Shown here: piece after piece, positions 8,839 through 15,942 of the stretch
Layout of the letters: every line of letters begins with the position of its first letter
How positions within the stretch are numbered: the first letter of the stretch is position 1
Assembly (NCBI GenBank): GCA_017428285.1
Contig: JAFRRE010000183.1
Span: 1 to 16,144, forward strand
Direction of reading: 5' to 3'
Length of the DNA stretch: 16,144 nt
Source: Bacteroidales bacterium
Lineage (GTDB): Bacteria > Bacteroidota > Bacteroidia > Bacteroidales > F082
Translations under genes and position numbers: made by a program
Notes under the pieces: model-generated
The model's database searches: none
What the model was told of the DNA's origin: nothing
Seen by the model: only the letters and a program-made list of their open reading frames with translations

Positions 8839-10584
8839 ATGGAAACATTCAAAAAAGGGGAGAAGATTGGCAAATATGTCATCAACTCATTCATTAAGAA
8901 AGGCATTGTTGCTGAATCATATACGGTGCTCGGTCCCGACGACATGATGTACTTCATGAAGGTGTTCGACCTTAGGAGCATCCCTCACGAGCAGCTTTTT
9001 GAGGGTAAGGAGGTCTACGAAATACAACTCTGCAAGGAACTGAACACCGAGGAGAACCAGAATGTTGTTCGTTATGTCGACAACGGAGAGGTGAAAAAAG
9101 GCAACGCGGTCTATCATTATCTGGTGACAGAGTTCTACCGTGGTTCCTTGCTCTTGGATGCTGTCAGGGAAGAGGGTCGCTTCGACCTTGAAGATGCGGT
9201 GCAAATCACGCTCTGTGTTTTGAGCGGTTTGTCGTTTATTCACTCCCGTGCATTGATACACAATGATATACGGCCTTCCAACATCATGCTTCAAGAGTTG
9301 GATGACGGTATGCTGATGCCGACCATCATCGACCTGGGCCATATCTCTTACATGGTCAAAGGCCGCCCGACTTTTGTCGATGAGGATTTGATGCCCTATT
9401 TCCGTGCCCCTGAAACCTTCCGCGCGGTTTACACGGTGAAGAGTGACATCTTCTCCACGGGCGCACTTCTTTATTTCCTGATGTTTGGTAAGGCGCCTTG
9501 GGAGGGACCGGATTTGAGAGTCCTTGACGGCGACAAGCAAAAGATTGCCGATGCGTTGAAGAAAGCGAGGAAACAAGAGCTTGTTTTGGAGACAGATGAG
9601 GTGAAACTCCCTGATTATATGAAGGCTATCCTGCTGAAGGCCTTGGCCAAAAAGCCAGATGACCGTTTTGCCTCGGCGGGTGAGTTCGCCCAAGCTTTGT
9701 TTGAGCAGGTGATGCCCGAATTGGCGAAACGAGTGGAAGAGGAAGAAGCAAAACCGGATACCGATGCACAAGGCCAAGACAACAGCGGCCCAATCATCAC
9801 CTACAAGAAGGGCACTGGCAGCGGCTTCGACAATGTGACAGGTCGCGATGAACTGAAAGAGCAGTTGCGCAAGGAAGTGCTCTTCGCTTTGCAGAATCCT
9901 GAAAAAGCGAAATTGTACAAGCTGCCGACGATTAACGGCGTGCTGCTCTATGGCCCTCCTGGATGCGGGAAAAGTCTTGTCCTTGAGAGCTTTGCTGAGG
10001 AATTGGGCTTCAATTACACCATCATTAGAGGGCCAGAATTTGGACATATCTATCAAGAAGGTGTGCTGGATAATTTGCAGCGAGTCTTCGATGCTGCCGA
10101 AATCAAGGCGCCATTTGTCATCTGTATCGATGAGCTTGAGTTTGTGGCACCCAATCCGAATGCCGAAGGAGATGAGAATGTCACGCCTCAGATTTCGGCT
10201 TTGTACGGCATGATGAACGATTGCTCTAAAAAGGGCATCCTCGTGGTAGCCACGACCAATCGCCCCGACCTCATTGACCAGTCTATCATGCGCATTGGTT
10301 GCTTCGACCGCGTGTTCTTTGTGCCGCAGCCTGATTTTGAGGCGCGTAAGGACATCTTCATGGACCATTTGAAAGATCGTCCCTGTGAGGAACTCGATTT
10401 CGACGAGCTGGCCAAGATGTCGGATGATTTCAATGCTGGTGACATTACAGAGGCTGTCAATGAGGCCGCCATGACCGCTGCCTACAACGATGTGCCGATT
10501 TCGCAAAAGATCCTCGTTGATGTACTGAAATACAAGAACCCGACCTATTCCACCAAGACCCGCATCGGATTCCACAAAAAGTGA
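8839..10584 (+). CDS. Protein kinase-AAA+ ATPase fusion protein
   Basis: This is a 581-residue cytoplasmic protein with two enzyme domains. Residues about 10-290 form a eukaryotic-like Ser/Thr kinase fold: the ATP lysine in FMKVF (Lys41), catalytic loop HNDIRPSN (141-148, HND replacing HRD), IDLG (164-167, DLG replacing DFG), APE (190-192) and SDIFSTG (202-208). The glycine-rich loop (about 18-26) is degenerate. After a charged linker (about 295-330) comes a classical AAA domain: Walker A GPPGCGKS (372-379), Walker B VICIDE (427-432), sensor 1 TTNRP (473-476 region) and FDR (489-491). Sensor 2-like FNAGDITEAVNEAA is at 531-544. The second Arg of the usual GRFDR is present (Arg491) but the first is Cys488. 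No transmembrane segment or protease domain is seen. I chose the ATG at 8839 because upstream in-frame ATGs lie in the gyrB terminator region. Substrates are unknown. Confidence 0.88.
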   Translation: METFKKGEKIGKYVINSFIKKGIVAESYTVLGPDDMMYFMKVFDLRSIPHEQLFEGKEVYEIQLCKELNTEENQNVVRYVDNGEVKKGNAVYHYLVTEFYRGSLLLDAVREEGRFDLEDAVQITLCVLSGLSFIHSRALIHNDIRPSNIMLQELDDGMLMPTIIDLGHISYMVKGRPTFVDEDLMPYFRAPETFRAVYTVKSDIFSTGALLYFLMFGKAPWEGPDLRVLDGDKQKIADALKKARKQELVLETDEVKLPDYMKAILLKALAKKPDDRFASAGEFAQALFEQVMPELAKRVEEEEAKPDTDAQGQDNSGPIITYKKGTGSGFDNVTGRDELKEQLRKEVLFALQNPEKAKLYKLPTINGVLLYGPPGCGKSLVLESFAEELGFNYTIIRGPEFGHIYQEGVLDNLQRVFDAAEIKAPFVICIDELEFVAPNPNAEGDENVTPQISALYGMMNDCSKKGILVVATTNRPDLIDQSIMRIGCFDRVFFVPQPDFEARKDIFMDHLKDRPCEELDFDELAKMSDDFNAGDITEAVNEAAMTAAYNDVPISQKILVDVLKYKNPTYSTKTRIGFHKK

Positions 10585-10589
10585 TCGTG

Positions 10590-10994
10590 ATGAACATTAA
10601 AACTTTGGTGTCAAGGTATTTGAAGTCCATAGGGGTTGCCTCTAAAAAGAACGACTTGGGCTTGAATTTCAGCTATGAAGGCTGGAATTTCCTCCTATGG
10701 AATGATGCAGATGACCCGTTGTTTTTCCGGTTGATTTTGCCAGGCGTTTTCGATGTGACTGACGATAACTTTGCCGAGGCTATCATGGCTTGCAACAATG
10801 TCAATTGGAACTATAAGGTGGTTAAGGCTGTGCTCTATGAGTTTGAGGATGAACACGATAAAGGCTCTTCGGTCTGGATGTGTTTTGAGCAGATGCTCGA
10901 CTCCACGCCACAGGTTGAGGAATTGATTCCTCGTGCCGTCCACAGCCTCATTGCCGCTGCTGAAGCGTTTAATAAGGAAATGATGGAAGAATGA
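10590..10994 (+). CDS. Small acidic protein, possibly YbjN or secretion-chaperone-like fold
   Basis: This is a 134-residue protein from ATG 10590, five bases after the kinase-AAA+ stop. A GTG at 10581 would give 137 residues and a 4-base GTGA overlap with that stop. Either way it is tightly coupled to the fusion gene and likely co-translated. The pattern is an N-terminal helix (NIKTLVSRYLKSIGV), then beta strands with aromatics (NFSYEGWNFLLWN, LFFRLILPGVF), a central helix (DNFAEAIMACNNVNW), two further strands (YKVVKAVLYEFED, SSVWMCFEQML), and a C-terminal acidic helix. This alternation resembles YbjN and type III secretion chaperone-like small proteins, which bind partner polypeptides. I infer that only from its shape, not from a recognised motif. 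It could be a substrate adaptor, regulator or chaperone of the kinase-AAA+ protein. Confidence 0.75.
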   Translation: MNIKTLVSRYLKSIGVASKKNDLGLNFSYEGWNFLLWNDADDPLFFRLILPGVFDVTDDNFAEAIMACNNVNWNYKVVKAVLYEFEDEHDKGSSVWMCFEQMLDSTPQVEELIPRAVHSLIAAAEAFNKEMMEE

Positions 10995-11120
10995 GATTCC
11001 CTTCGGGAATGGAAGACGGAAATAAGGTTTCCAGCGGCGGCTAAGAGACCTTACGATATGTAGACGTAATAAACCGCCGCTTGATAACATATAGTTAATG
11101 CTCCATTCCCGAAGGGAATC
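10995..11120. repeat. 126-bp element bounded by inverted 18-bp palindromic ends
   Basis: GATTCCCTTCGGGAATGG (10995-11012) and its exact reverse complement (11103-11120) frame this region. Each end is itself a hairpin (ATTCCC-TTC-GGGAAT). Inside is a second inverted pair, AGCGGCGG (11033-11040) and CCGCCGCT (11074-11081), and a smaller one, TAAGGT (11023-11028) with ACCTTA. The nested symmetry would fold into one long cruciform or RNA structure. There is no T-tract and no reading frame of note. It starts directly after the stop codon of the small gene and ends 28 bases before the GH2 start. It may be a miniature mobile or REP-like element, or a structured regulatory RNA. No convincing target duplication is visible. 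Confidence 0.7.
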
Positions 11121-11148
11121 TTTATATGAAACTAATACTTACAATAAT

Positions 11149-12957
11149 ATGAAAATCAAACTCTTACTAATCTCAATGCTATTAGCAAACCTTGCCATGG
11201 CACAGTATGCCCCGGCCGGCGACAAAATCAAAACCCGTTGGGCTGAACAGGTCTCACCTGAAAGCGCCTTGCCTGAATACCCGCGACCAATGATGGTGCG
11301 CCCAGATTGGAAAAGCCTCAATGGCCTTTGGCAGTATGCCATCACGACAAAAGGGGAGAAGGCTCCTCAACGTTACGAAGGTGACATCCTCGTGCCGTTC
11401 TGCATCGAGTCATCACTTTCTGGGGTACAGAAGGAGGTTGGACCCGACAATGCCTTATGGTATCAGAAAACCTTTGCTGTGCCTGCTAATTGGAAAAACG
11501 GCCGTATCCTGTTGCATTTCGGTGCGGTGGATTGGATGACGGATGTTTGGGTGAATGACATCAAAGTGGGCTCGCACACAGGTGGTTACACGCCTTTTAC
11601 CTTCGACATTACACAGACTTTGAAAGGCAAACAAAACAACATGGTGATCCGCGTTTGGGATCCGACCAACAGCAGCTATATCCCACACGGAAAGCAGGTC
11701 ATCAAGCCGCGTGGCATTTTCTACACTGCTGTGACGGGTATATGGCAGACGGTGTGGCTTGAGTATGTGCCTAAGGATTATATCCAGAACCTCGTTACTA
11801 CACCTAATTTCGATAAGGCGACAGTCAGTGTGGACGTGGAGTTTTCCAATCCGACCAAGGATGACCTCTATCAGGTTGAGGTGACTTATGAAGGGAAGAA
11901 AGTGGCAACGGGCAAGGCCATCAACGGACAGCCCGTTGAGGTAAATATGCCTGAAGACTTCCTGCGCTGGACACCCGACCATCCTTTCTTGTACGACATG
12001 AAAGTCAAGGTGTTGCGCAAGGGCAAGGTGATTGATGAAGTGGATAGCTATTTTGCCATGCGTAGCTTTGGCACAAAGCGCGACGACAATGGTATTGTGC
12101 GTCTCACCTTGAATGGCCTCCCGATTTTCCATTTTGGCCCCCTCGACCAAGGTTGGTGGCCCGATGGCCTCTACACGGCTCCAACTGATGAGGCCTTGGC
12201 CTACGACATTCAAAAGACCAAAGACTTGGGCTTCAATATGATTCGCAAGCACGTGAAGGTAGAGCCGGCGCGTTGGTATTATCATTGCGACCGCATTGGA
12301 ATGATTGTCTGGCAAGACATGCCTAGTGGCGGTCGTGGCCCCGAGTGGCAAACAACACAATACTACCAAGGGCCTCAGAGCTTACGCAGCCTCGAGTCTG
12401 AGGAGTGCTATATCAAAGAGTGGACCGAGATTATCAATAGCCTGAAGTCGCAGCCATGCATTGGTGTTTGGGTGCCTTTCAATGAATCGTGGGGACAGTT
12501 CAAGACCCCTGAAATCGTGGAGATGACCAAGAAACTCGACCCGACTCGTTTGGTGAATCCTGCCTCAGGCGGTAATTTCTACCAGTGTGGCGATATCCTC
12601 GACTTGCACCACTATCCCGAGCCGAAGATGGTGCTTTATGATCCGACCCGCGCCACGGTTTTAGGCGAATATGGAGGCATCGGGCGCAAGGTGGAAGGCC
12701 ACACTTGGGTGAAAGACCAAGGCTGGGGCTATGTGGAGTTTGACACGGAAGAGAAGGTGACCGACACCTACTTGGAATATGCCAATCAATTGTACAAGAT
12801 GGCTTTCCAAGGCTTTTCGGCAGCGGTCTATACGCAGACCACCGATTGTGAGACCGAGCTCAATGGTCTGATGACATACGATAGGGCGGTCATCAAACTG
12901 GATGAAAAGCGGTTGAAGCAAATCAACCGGAAAATCAGTCATGCATTTGCGGAATAA
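11149..12957 (+). CDS. Secreted glycoside hydrolase family 2 enzyme (beta-galactosidase/glucuronidase type)
   Basis: This is a 602-residue exported hydrolase. The signal peptide is MKIKLLLISMLLANLAMAQ. Residues about 50-205 form the GH2 sugar-binding jelly-roll domain (WKSLNGLWQYA, LWYQKTF, GSHTGGYTPFTFDIT). About 210-305 is the immunoglobulin-like domain, ending in YFAMRSFG. About 315-600 is the TIM barrel. The expected catalytic residues are present: acid/base in FNES (Asn445-Glu446) and nucleophile in VLGEYGG (Glu507), with FNMIRKHVK near 362-370 typical of the clan. Its length is short for beta-galactosidases with extra C-terminal domains but complete for a three-domain GH2. The actual sugar cannot be told from the sequence. 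The ATG at 11149 starts the signal peptide. No TAnnTTTG box is evident just upstream, so it may be read from the preceding unit or from the palindromic element. No SusC/SusD pair is nearby. Confidence 0.92.
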   Translation: MKIKLLLISMLLANLAMAQYAPAGDKIKTRWAEQVSPESALPEYPRPMMVRPDWKSLNGLWQYAITTKGEKAPQRYEGDILVPFCIESSLSGVQKEVGPDNALWYQKTFAVPANWKNGRILLHFGAVDWMTDVWVNDIKVGSHTGGYTPFTFDITQTLKGKQNNMVIRVWDPTNSSYIPHGKQVIKPRGIFYTAVTGIWQTVWLEYVPKDYIQNLVTTPNFDKATVSVDVEFSNPTKDDLYQVEVTYEGKKVATGKAINGQPVEVNMPEDFLRWTPDHPFLYDMKVKVLRKGKVIDEVDSYFAMRSFGTKRDDNGIVRLTLNGLPIFHFGPLDQGWWPDGLYTAPTDEALAYDIQKTKDLGFNMIRKHVKVEPARWYYHCDRIGMIVWQDMPSGGRGPEWQTTQYYQGPQSLRSLESEECYIKEWTEIINSLKSQPCIGVWVPFNESWGQFKTPEIVEMTKKLDPTRLVNPASGGNFYQCGDILDLHHYPEPKMVLYDPTRATVLGEYGGIGRKVEGHTWVKDQGWGYVEFDTEEKVTDTYLEYANQLYKMAFQGFSAAVYTQTTDCETELNGLMTYDRAVIKLDEKRLKQINRKISHAFAE

Positions 12958-12960
12958 CAA

Positions 12961-12995
12961 AAAAAGAGACGCGTTACGATGCGTCTCTTTTTTGT
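12961..12995. terminator. Bidirectional terminator between GH2 and lipoprotein genes
   Basis: The perfect 12-bp stem AAAAAGAGACGC / GCGTCTCTTTTT (12961-12972 with 12981-12992) has an 8-base loop, with T-runs on both strands. It lies between two convergent genes and can end both. Confidence 0.92.
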
Positions 12996-13011
12996 TGATT
13001 TAAGTTTTTAC

Positions 13012-14253
13012 TTATTTGACTTCACCATTGATGGTAATTTGGGCGCCATAGGCTCCAGTCTCGATGTTGGCGTGGGTGATGTGGATTAGGAAGAGATTAT
13101 CGCCATAGACAACGGCCAACATGTCGTTGTAGTCAGCGCTATTTTGGGCACTGATGTTGCGGTACTTTTCAATAGGAACGGAGGTTTCAGCCAGATTGGT
13201 GAAATAGGTGTATTTGTCGCTCATGTATATGATGTCATAAAAGTCATCGCCGTTGCACAAGTAAAGAATTACATCTTCATTCAAAGGCTCGATGGTGGCG
13301 AACACTTCTTTGTAGCTGGCAGTCCACTTCAAGCCCATGGCTGCCATTTCCTCTTCGGTGGTGCCAACGAGGCTGGCACCCTTACGGACCCATTCAATAG
13401 TGCGGCTGATTAGGGGTGCTTCATCCATTATGATTGTAAAAGCAATAACAGCAGTGTCGGTCTGGTTGTCAACATCGGTTACCACAGCTGTAATCGTACC
13501 ATCCATAAGAGTATTGCTCTTTCTTTGCTCAAAGAGATAGTCTGAGAAATCATAAGAGGTCATTCCTGTGAGGTCGATGATGTTCTCAAAGGTATCATGA
13601 TATGCTCCATTATCATAAGTGCTCAAATCCATAGTAATCCTAAGGCTGGCAAGTTCCTTCATGCTTTCGGCACTGGACTCAACGTGGAAACCATACTTGA
13701 GGTTGATGGCATTTTCGTCGTTGTAATCGATGATTGTAGGATTCTCAATTGTGCCAGTGATGAAGTTGTCGGCCACTATGACAGCGATTGAAGGCTTGCC
13801 CTCGATAATGATTTTTTGGAGCTGAACATGTAAAGATTGGGAGACTTCTTTCCCTCCTATATCGCTCAAAATAGCTGTGATGGTGACTCTGTCGTTGGGG
13901 TAGTCGTTTGGGAAAGAAACGTTGTCGTTATAAATGTATTCGGTTCCGCTCAACTCAAGGTTGGCTTTTTCCTCGTTATCGATTAGGATGATTAACGAAG
14001 AGAGTTCGGCGTTTGTTTGGGAATTGGAAAGGGCAATGAAACCTAAATTGTAGCTAGTGCCACATTGGAGTGTGTCGCCATTGGCAATGTATCCTTCTTG
14101 GTTGATTATACTCAAAGATGGTTTCGTGTTGACAGGCGTGACTGGGATTTCGGGCTCATCGGGCTCATCGGGCTTGACTTCTTTTTTGCAGCCAGCCAAT
14201 AAAGCGATGCTGGCAAGGCACAACATGAAGAATGTAACGGTGGTCTTTTTCAT
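13012..14253 (-). CDS. Lipoprotein with two Ig-like repeats and a paralogous C-terminal domain (long paralog)
   Basis: This 413-residue protein has a lipoprotein signal peptide, MKKTTVTFFMLCLASIALLAGC, with lipobox LLAGC and lipidated Cys22. It is followed by an acidic, Pro-rich tether (PDEPDEPEIPVTP) that may act as a surface-export or spacer segment. Residues about 44-147 and 152-275 look like two copies of one beta-sandwich repeat: each starts KPS(L/I), has a Gly-Phe strand, an (E/K)ELxSL-type segment and a late VTITA or TITAVV strand. The C-terminal region (about 276-413) has IEWVRKG, EMAAMGLKWT, KEVFATIEPLNE and YNDMLAVVYGD. Residues 153-413 match the adjacent lipoprotein almost end to end. 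No enzymatic motif is recognised. A surface or periplasmic binding or adhesive role is only a guess. Its own promoter (14302-14334) and the terminator between the genes suggest independent expression. Confidence 0.85.
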   Translation of the reverse strand: MKKTTVTFFMLCLASIALLAGCKKEVKPDEPDEPEIPVTPVNTKPSLSIINQEGYIANGDTLQCGTSYNLGFIALSNSQTNAELSSLIILIDNEEKANLELSGTEYIYNDNVSFPNDYPNDRVTITAILSDIGGKEVSQSLHVQLQKIIIEGKPSIAVIVADNFITGTIENPTIIDYNDENAINLKYGFHVESSAESMKELASLRITMDLSTYDNGAYHDTFENIIDLTGMTSYDFSDYLFEQRKSNTLMDGTITAVVTDVDNQTDTAVIAFTIIMDEAPLISRTIEWVRKGASLVGTTEEEMAAMGLKWTASYKEVFATIEPLNEDVILYLCNGDDFYDIIYMSDKYTYFTNLAETSVPIEKYRNISAQNSADYNDMLAVVYGDNLFLIHITHANIETGAYGAQITINGEVK

Positions 14254-14301
14254 CTTTTTTGTGTTTTAGATATTGTTATATCACAAATGAGTTATCATTT
14301 G

Positions 14302-14334
14302 CAAAAATAGCAAATTCATTGGAAATGGAACAAA
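14302..14334 (-). promoter_or_regulatory. Promoter of the long lipoprotein paralog
   Basis: Read on the minus strand, TTTG (14331-14334) and TATTTTTG (14302-14309, followed by C) are 21 bases apart, a good Bacteroidota pair. The -33 element lies inside the T-tract of the upstream gene's terminator. Confidence 0.65.
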
Positions 14335-14365
14335 AAAAAATAGGACGGCGTTAAACCGTCCTATT
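14330..14365 (-). terminator. Terminator of the short lipoprotein paralog
   Basis: On the minus strand the perfect 10-bp stem AATAGGACGG / CCGTCCTATT (14356-14365 with 14339-14348 on the plus strand) has a 7-base loop and is followed by a run of about 10 T. It ends the gene at 14391-15254. Confidence 0.9.
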
Positions 14366-14390
14366 GTATTCCACAAAAACTGTAGCGTCA

Positions 14391-15254
14391 TTATTTGGCT
14401 TCACCAGTGATGGTAATTTGGGTACCATAGCTACCAGTCTCGATGTCGGCGTAAGTGATGTGAACCAAGAAGAGATCATCGCCGTAGACAACGGCCAGCA
14501 TGTCGTTGTAGCTGGAATCGTTATTGGTGGTGATGTTGCGATAGTTTTCAACAGGATCGGCAGTTTCAGCAAGATTGTTGAAGTAGGCGTACTTGTCGCT
14601 CCAGTAAACGATGTCATCAAAGTTAGCGCCATCGCATAAGTACATGACAACATTCTCATTCAAGGGCTCTATAGTGGCGAAAACTTCTTTGTGACTTCTA
14701 GTCCACTTCAGACCCATCGCAGCCATTTCCTGTTCGGTGTTACCTTGGAGTTGGTCGGCCTTGCGAACCCATTCAATAGTGTGGCCAATCAGGGCATCTT
14801 CTACCATCTGGACTTTGTAAGCGAGGGTGGCGGTGTTGCGTTGGTTGTCAACATCGATCACGACAGCCTTCACAGTCATATCGATTATGGTGAGGGTATC
14901 TCTATCTTGCTCGAAGACATAATCTGAATACTCGTAAGAAGTCTTACCAGTGAGGTCGATGGTGTCGCAGTAGCTATCTATACCACCATCTTCGTCAATC
15001 CACTCCCATGTAACAATGAGACTGGAAAGATCTTTCTTGGTTTCGGCGTTGTACTCAACATGGAAACCATACTGGAAGTTTTCGGCATTTTCATCGTCGA
15101 AATCGATGATTGTAGGATTGTCAACGGTGCCGGTGACAAAGTTCTCTCCCGTCATAACAGCGATGGAAGGCTCTGGATGTTCGATTGTTTTTGTGCAGCT
15201 TGCAAAGAAAGCAACGCTGAACATGCACACAAGTGCCAATGCTAATTTCTTCAT
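14391..15254 (-). CDS. Lipoprotein, one Ig-like repeat plus conserved C-terminal domain (short paralog)
   Basis: This 287-residue protein has the signal peptide MKKLALALVCMFSVAFFASC, with lipobox FASC and Cys20 as the lipid attachment site. Residues about 28-150 form one Ig-like repeat (EPSIAVMTGENFVTGTVDNP, DLTGKTSYEYSDYVFEQ), and about 151-287 the conserved C-terminal domain. It aligns along its whole mature length with residues 153-413 of the neighbouring long paralog, with identical runs KEVFATIEPLNE, EMAAMGLKWT, YNDMLAVVYGD and DLTG. The DNA is also alike at the 3' ends, which suggests a fairly recent tandem duplication. It lacks the first repeat and the acidic tether of the long form, so it would project less from the membrane. 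Function is unknown. It has a separate promoter and terminator. Confidence 0.85.
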   Translation of the reverse strand: MKKLALALVCMFSVAFFASCTKTIEHPEPSIAVMTGENFVTGTVDNPTIIDFDDENAENFQYGFHVEYNAETKKDLSSLIVTWEWIDEDGGIDSYCDTIDLTGKTSYEYSDYVFEQDRDTLTIIDMTVKAVVIDVDNQRNTATLAYKVQMVEDALIGHTIEWVRKADQLQGNTEQEMAAMGLKWTRSHKEVFATIEPLNENVVMYLCDGANFDDIVYWSDKYAYFNNLAETADPVENYRNITTNNDSSYNDMLAVVYGDDLFLVHITYADIETGSYGTQITITGEAK

Positions 15255-15317
15255 TTCTTAATGATTTTAGTTAATAATTAGGTTATTTGCTTAAGTTGTT
15301 TCTTTCAAAGAACGTGG

Positions 15318-15351
15318 CAAAGATAGCAAATAGTTTGCCAAACTCTTCAAA
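15318..15351 (-). promoter_or_regulatory. Promoter of the short lipoprotein paralog
   Basis: On the minus strand, TTTG (15348-15351) and TATCTTTG (15318-15325, followed by C) are separated by 22 bases, matching the consensus. The leader to the start codon at 15254 is about 60 bases. Confidence 0.72.
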
Positions 15352-15361
15352 ACTGACAAAA

Positions 15362-15397
15362 AAATTAAAAAAAGCCTGTTTTTGGCAGGCTTTTTTC
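15362..15397 (-). terminator. Ferredoxin gene terminator
   Basis: The 11-bp stem AAAAAAGCCTG / CAGGCTTTTTT (15368-15378 with 15386-15396) has a 7-base loop. T-runs follow on both strands. It lies 27 bases past the ferredoxin stop codon on the minus strand. Confidence 0.9.
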
Positions 15398-15423
15398 CTT
15401 TTAATGCAGTTTCATTTCTTAGA

Positions 15424-15591
15424 TTAGTCTTCTACGATTGCTTCGTTCGGGCAAGCGCCGGCGCAAGTGCCGCAACCAACGCAGGTGTCAGGGTCGATGA
15501 CATAGATGTCGCCTTCCGAAATAGCGCCCACCGGGCATTCGTCAATGCAAGTGCCGCAAGCAACGCAGCTGTCTGTGATTTTGTAAGCCAT
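15424..15591 (-). CDS. Small 2[4Fe-4S] ferredoxin, clostridial type
   Basis: This 55-residue cytoplasmic electron carrier has two CxxCxxCxxxCP clusters: Cys9, 12, 15, 19 and Cys37, 40, 43, 47. Each group supplies three ligands to one [4Fe-4S] cluster and the fourth to the other, the classic bacterial ferredoxin layout. The length matches clostridial ferredoxins (about 55), and the sequence shows the internal two-fold repeat ([14 protein letters not shown] against [14 protein letters not shown]). The frame is open upstream to 15663, but MAYKITDSC at 15591 is the standard N-terminus and the extension is a basic, non-conserved leader. It is divergent from korA, so low-potential electrons from 2-oxoacid oxidation are a likely source. 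It ends at its own terminator. Confidence 0.95.
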   Translation of the reverse strand: MAYKITDSCVACGTCIDECPVGAISEGDIYVIDPDTCVGCGTCAGACPNEAIVED

Positions 15592-15642
15592 AATGTTTTT
15601 AATTTTAGGGTTTGTTTTGAGTTTTCTTTTTTTTTCGTGCCG

Positions 15643-15650
15643 CAAAAATA
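15643..15650 (-). promoter_or_regulatory. Candidate -7 box of the ferredoxin gene
   Basis: On the minus strand this reads TATTTTTG followed by C, a full match to TAnnTTTG, 51 bases before the start codon at 15591. A TTTG at 15675-15678 could be the -33 element, though the spacing of 24 is slightly long. Confidence 0.55.
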
Positions 15651-15779
15651 CTACAACTTTCATTCCAACGGGCCCAAAATCAAAATTTTTAATCAGTCTA
15701 AATAACGATAATACTTAAAGCGTTGATATTGAATGAGCTGTGAACGTGCTTCTAAAAAGGAAAATAAAAAGCGGTTTTC

Positions 15780-15812
15780 TTTGGGTTTGCACCTTTTTAT
15801 TACGTACCTTTG
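15780..15812 (+). promoter_or_regulatory. Promoter of korA
   Basis: TTTG at 15780-15783 and TACCTTTG (followed by C) at 15805-15812 are separated by 21 bases. The start codon is 137 bases after the -7 box, an unusually long leader compared with other genes in this window. Confidence 0.7.
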
Positions 15813-15825
15813 CAGCAAATTTAAA

Positions 15826-15942
15826 AGCTGTCAGCCTTCAGTAGTCATCCCTCAGCTCGGTTTAGACCGGCTGAAAGCTGATTGCTGATGGATGGAAGCT
15901 AATCTTGAAATCTTTAAATCTTGAATATTAAATCTTTAAATC
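15826..15942 (+). repeat. Repeat-rich 5' leader of korA
   Basis: The leader contains an imperfect inverted repeat (AGCTGTCAGCCTTCAG at 15826-15841 with CTGAAAGCTGATTGCT at 15871-15886, 13 of 16 matching). Between these arms, overlapping the right one, is a hairpin TCAGC-t-CGG / CCGGCTGA (15852-15874). AAATCTTTAAATC is then directly repeated at 15908-15920 and 15930-15942. Together with the divergent promoters, this accounts for most of the 358-bp gap between ferredoxin and korA. No known riboswitch is recognised. Confidence 0.6.

Noticed and set aside
8917..10575. 552-codon minus-strand reading frame opposite the kinase-AAA+ gene
   Set aside because: It mirrors a gene with clear kinase and AAA motifs; the antisense protein has no recognisable domain and is rich in His, Leu and Arg, as expected of a shadow frame.
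11455..12369. 304-codon minus-strand reading frame inside the GH2 gene
   Set aside because: It is antisense to the GH2 domains with intact catalytic residues on the plus strand, and shows no independent support.
15382..15705. 107-codon plus-strand reading frame across the ferredoxin gene
   Set aside because: It is antisense to a ferredoxin with all eight cluster cysteines and crosses that gene's terminator and promoter.
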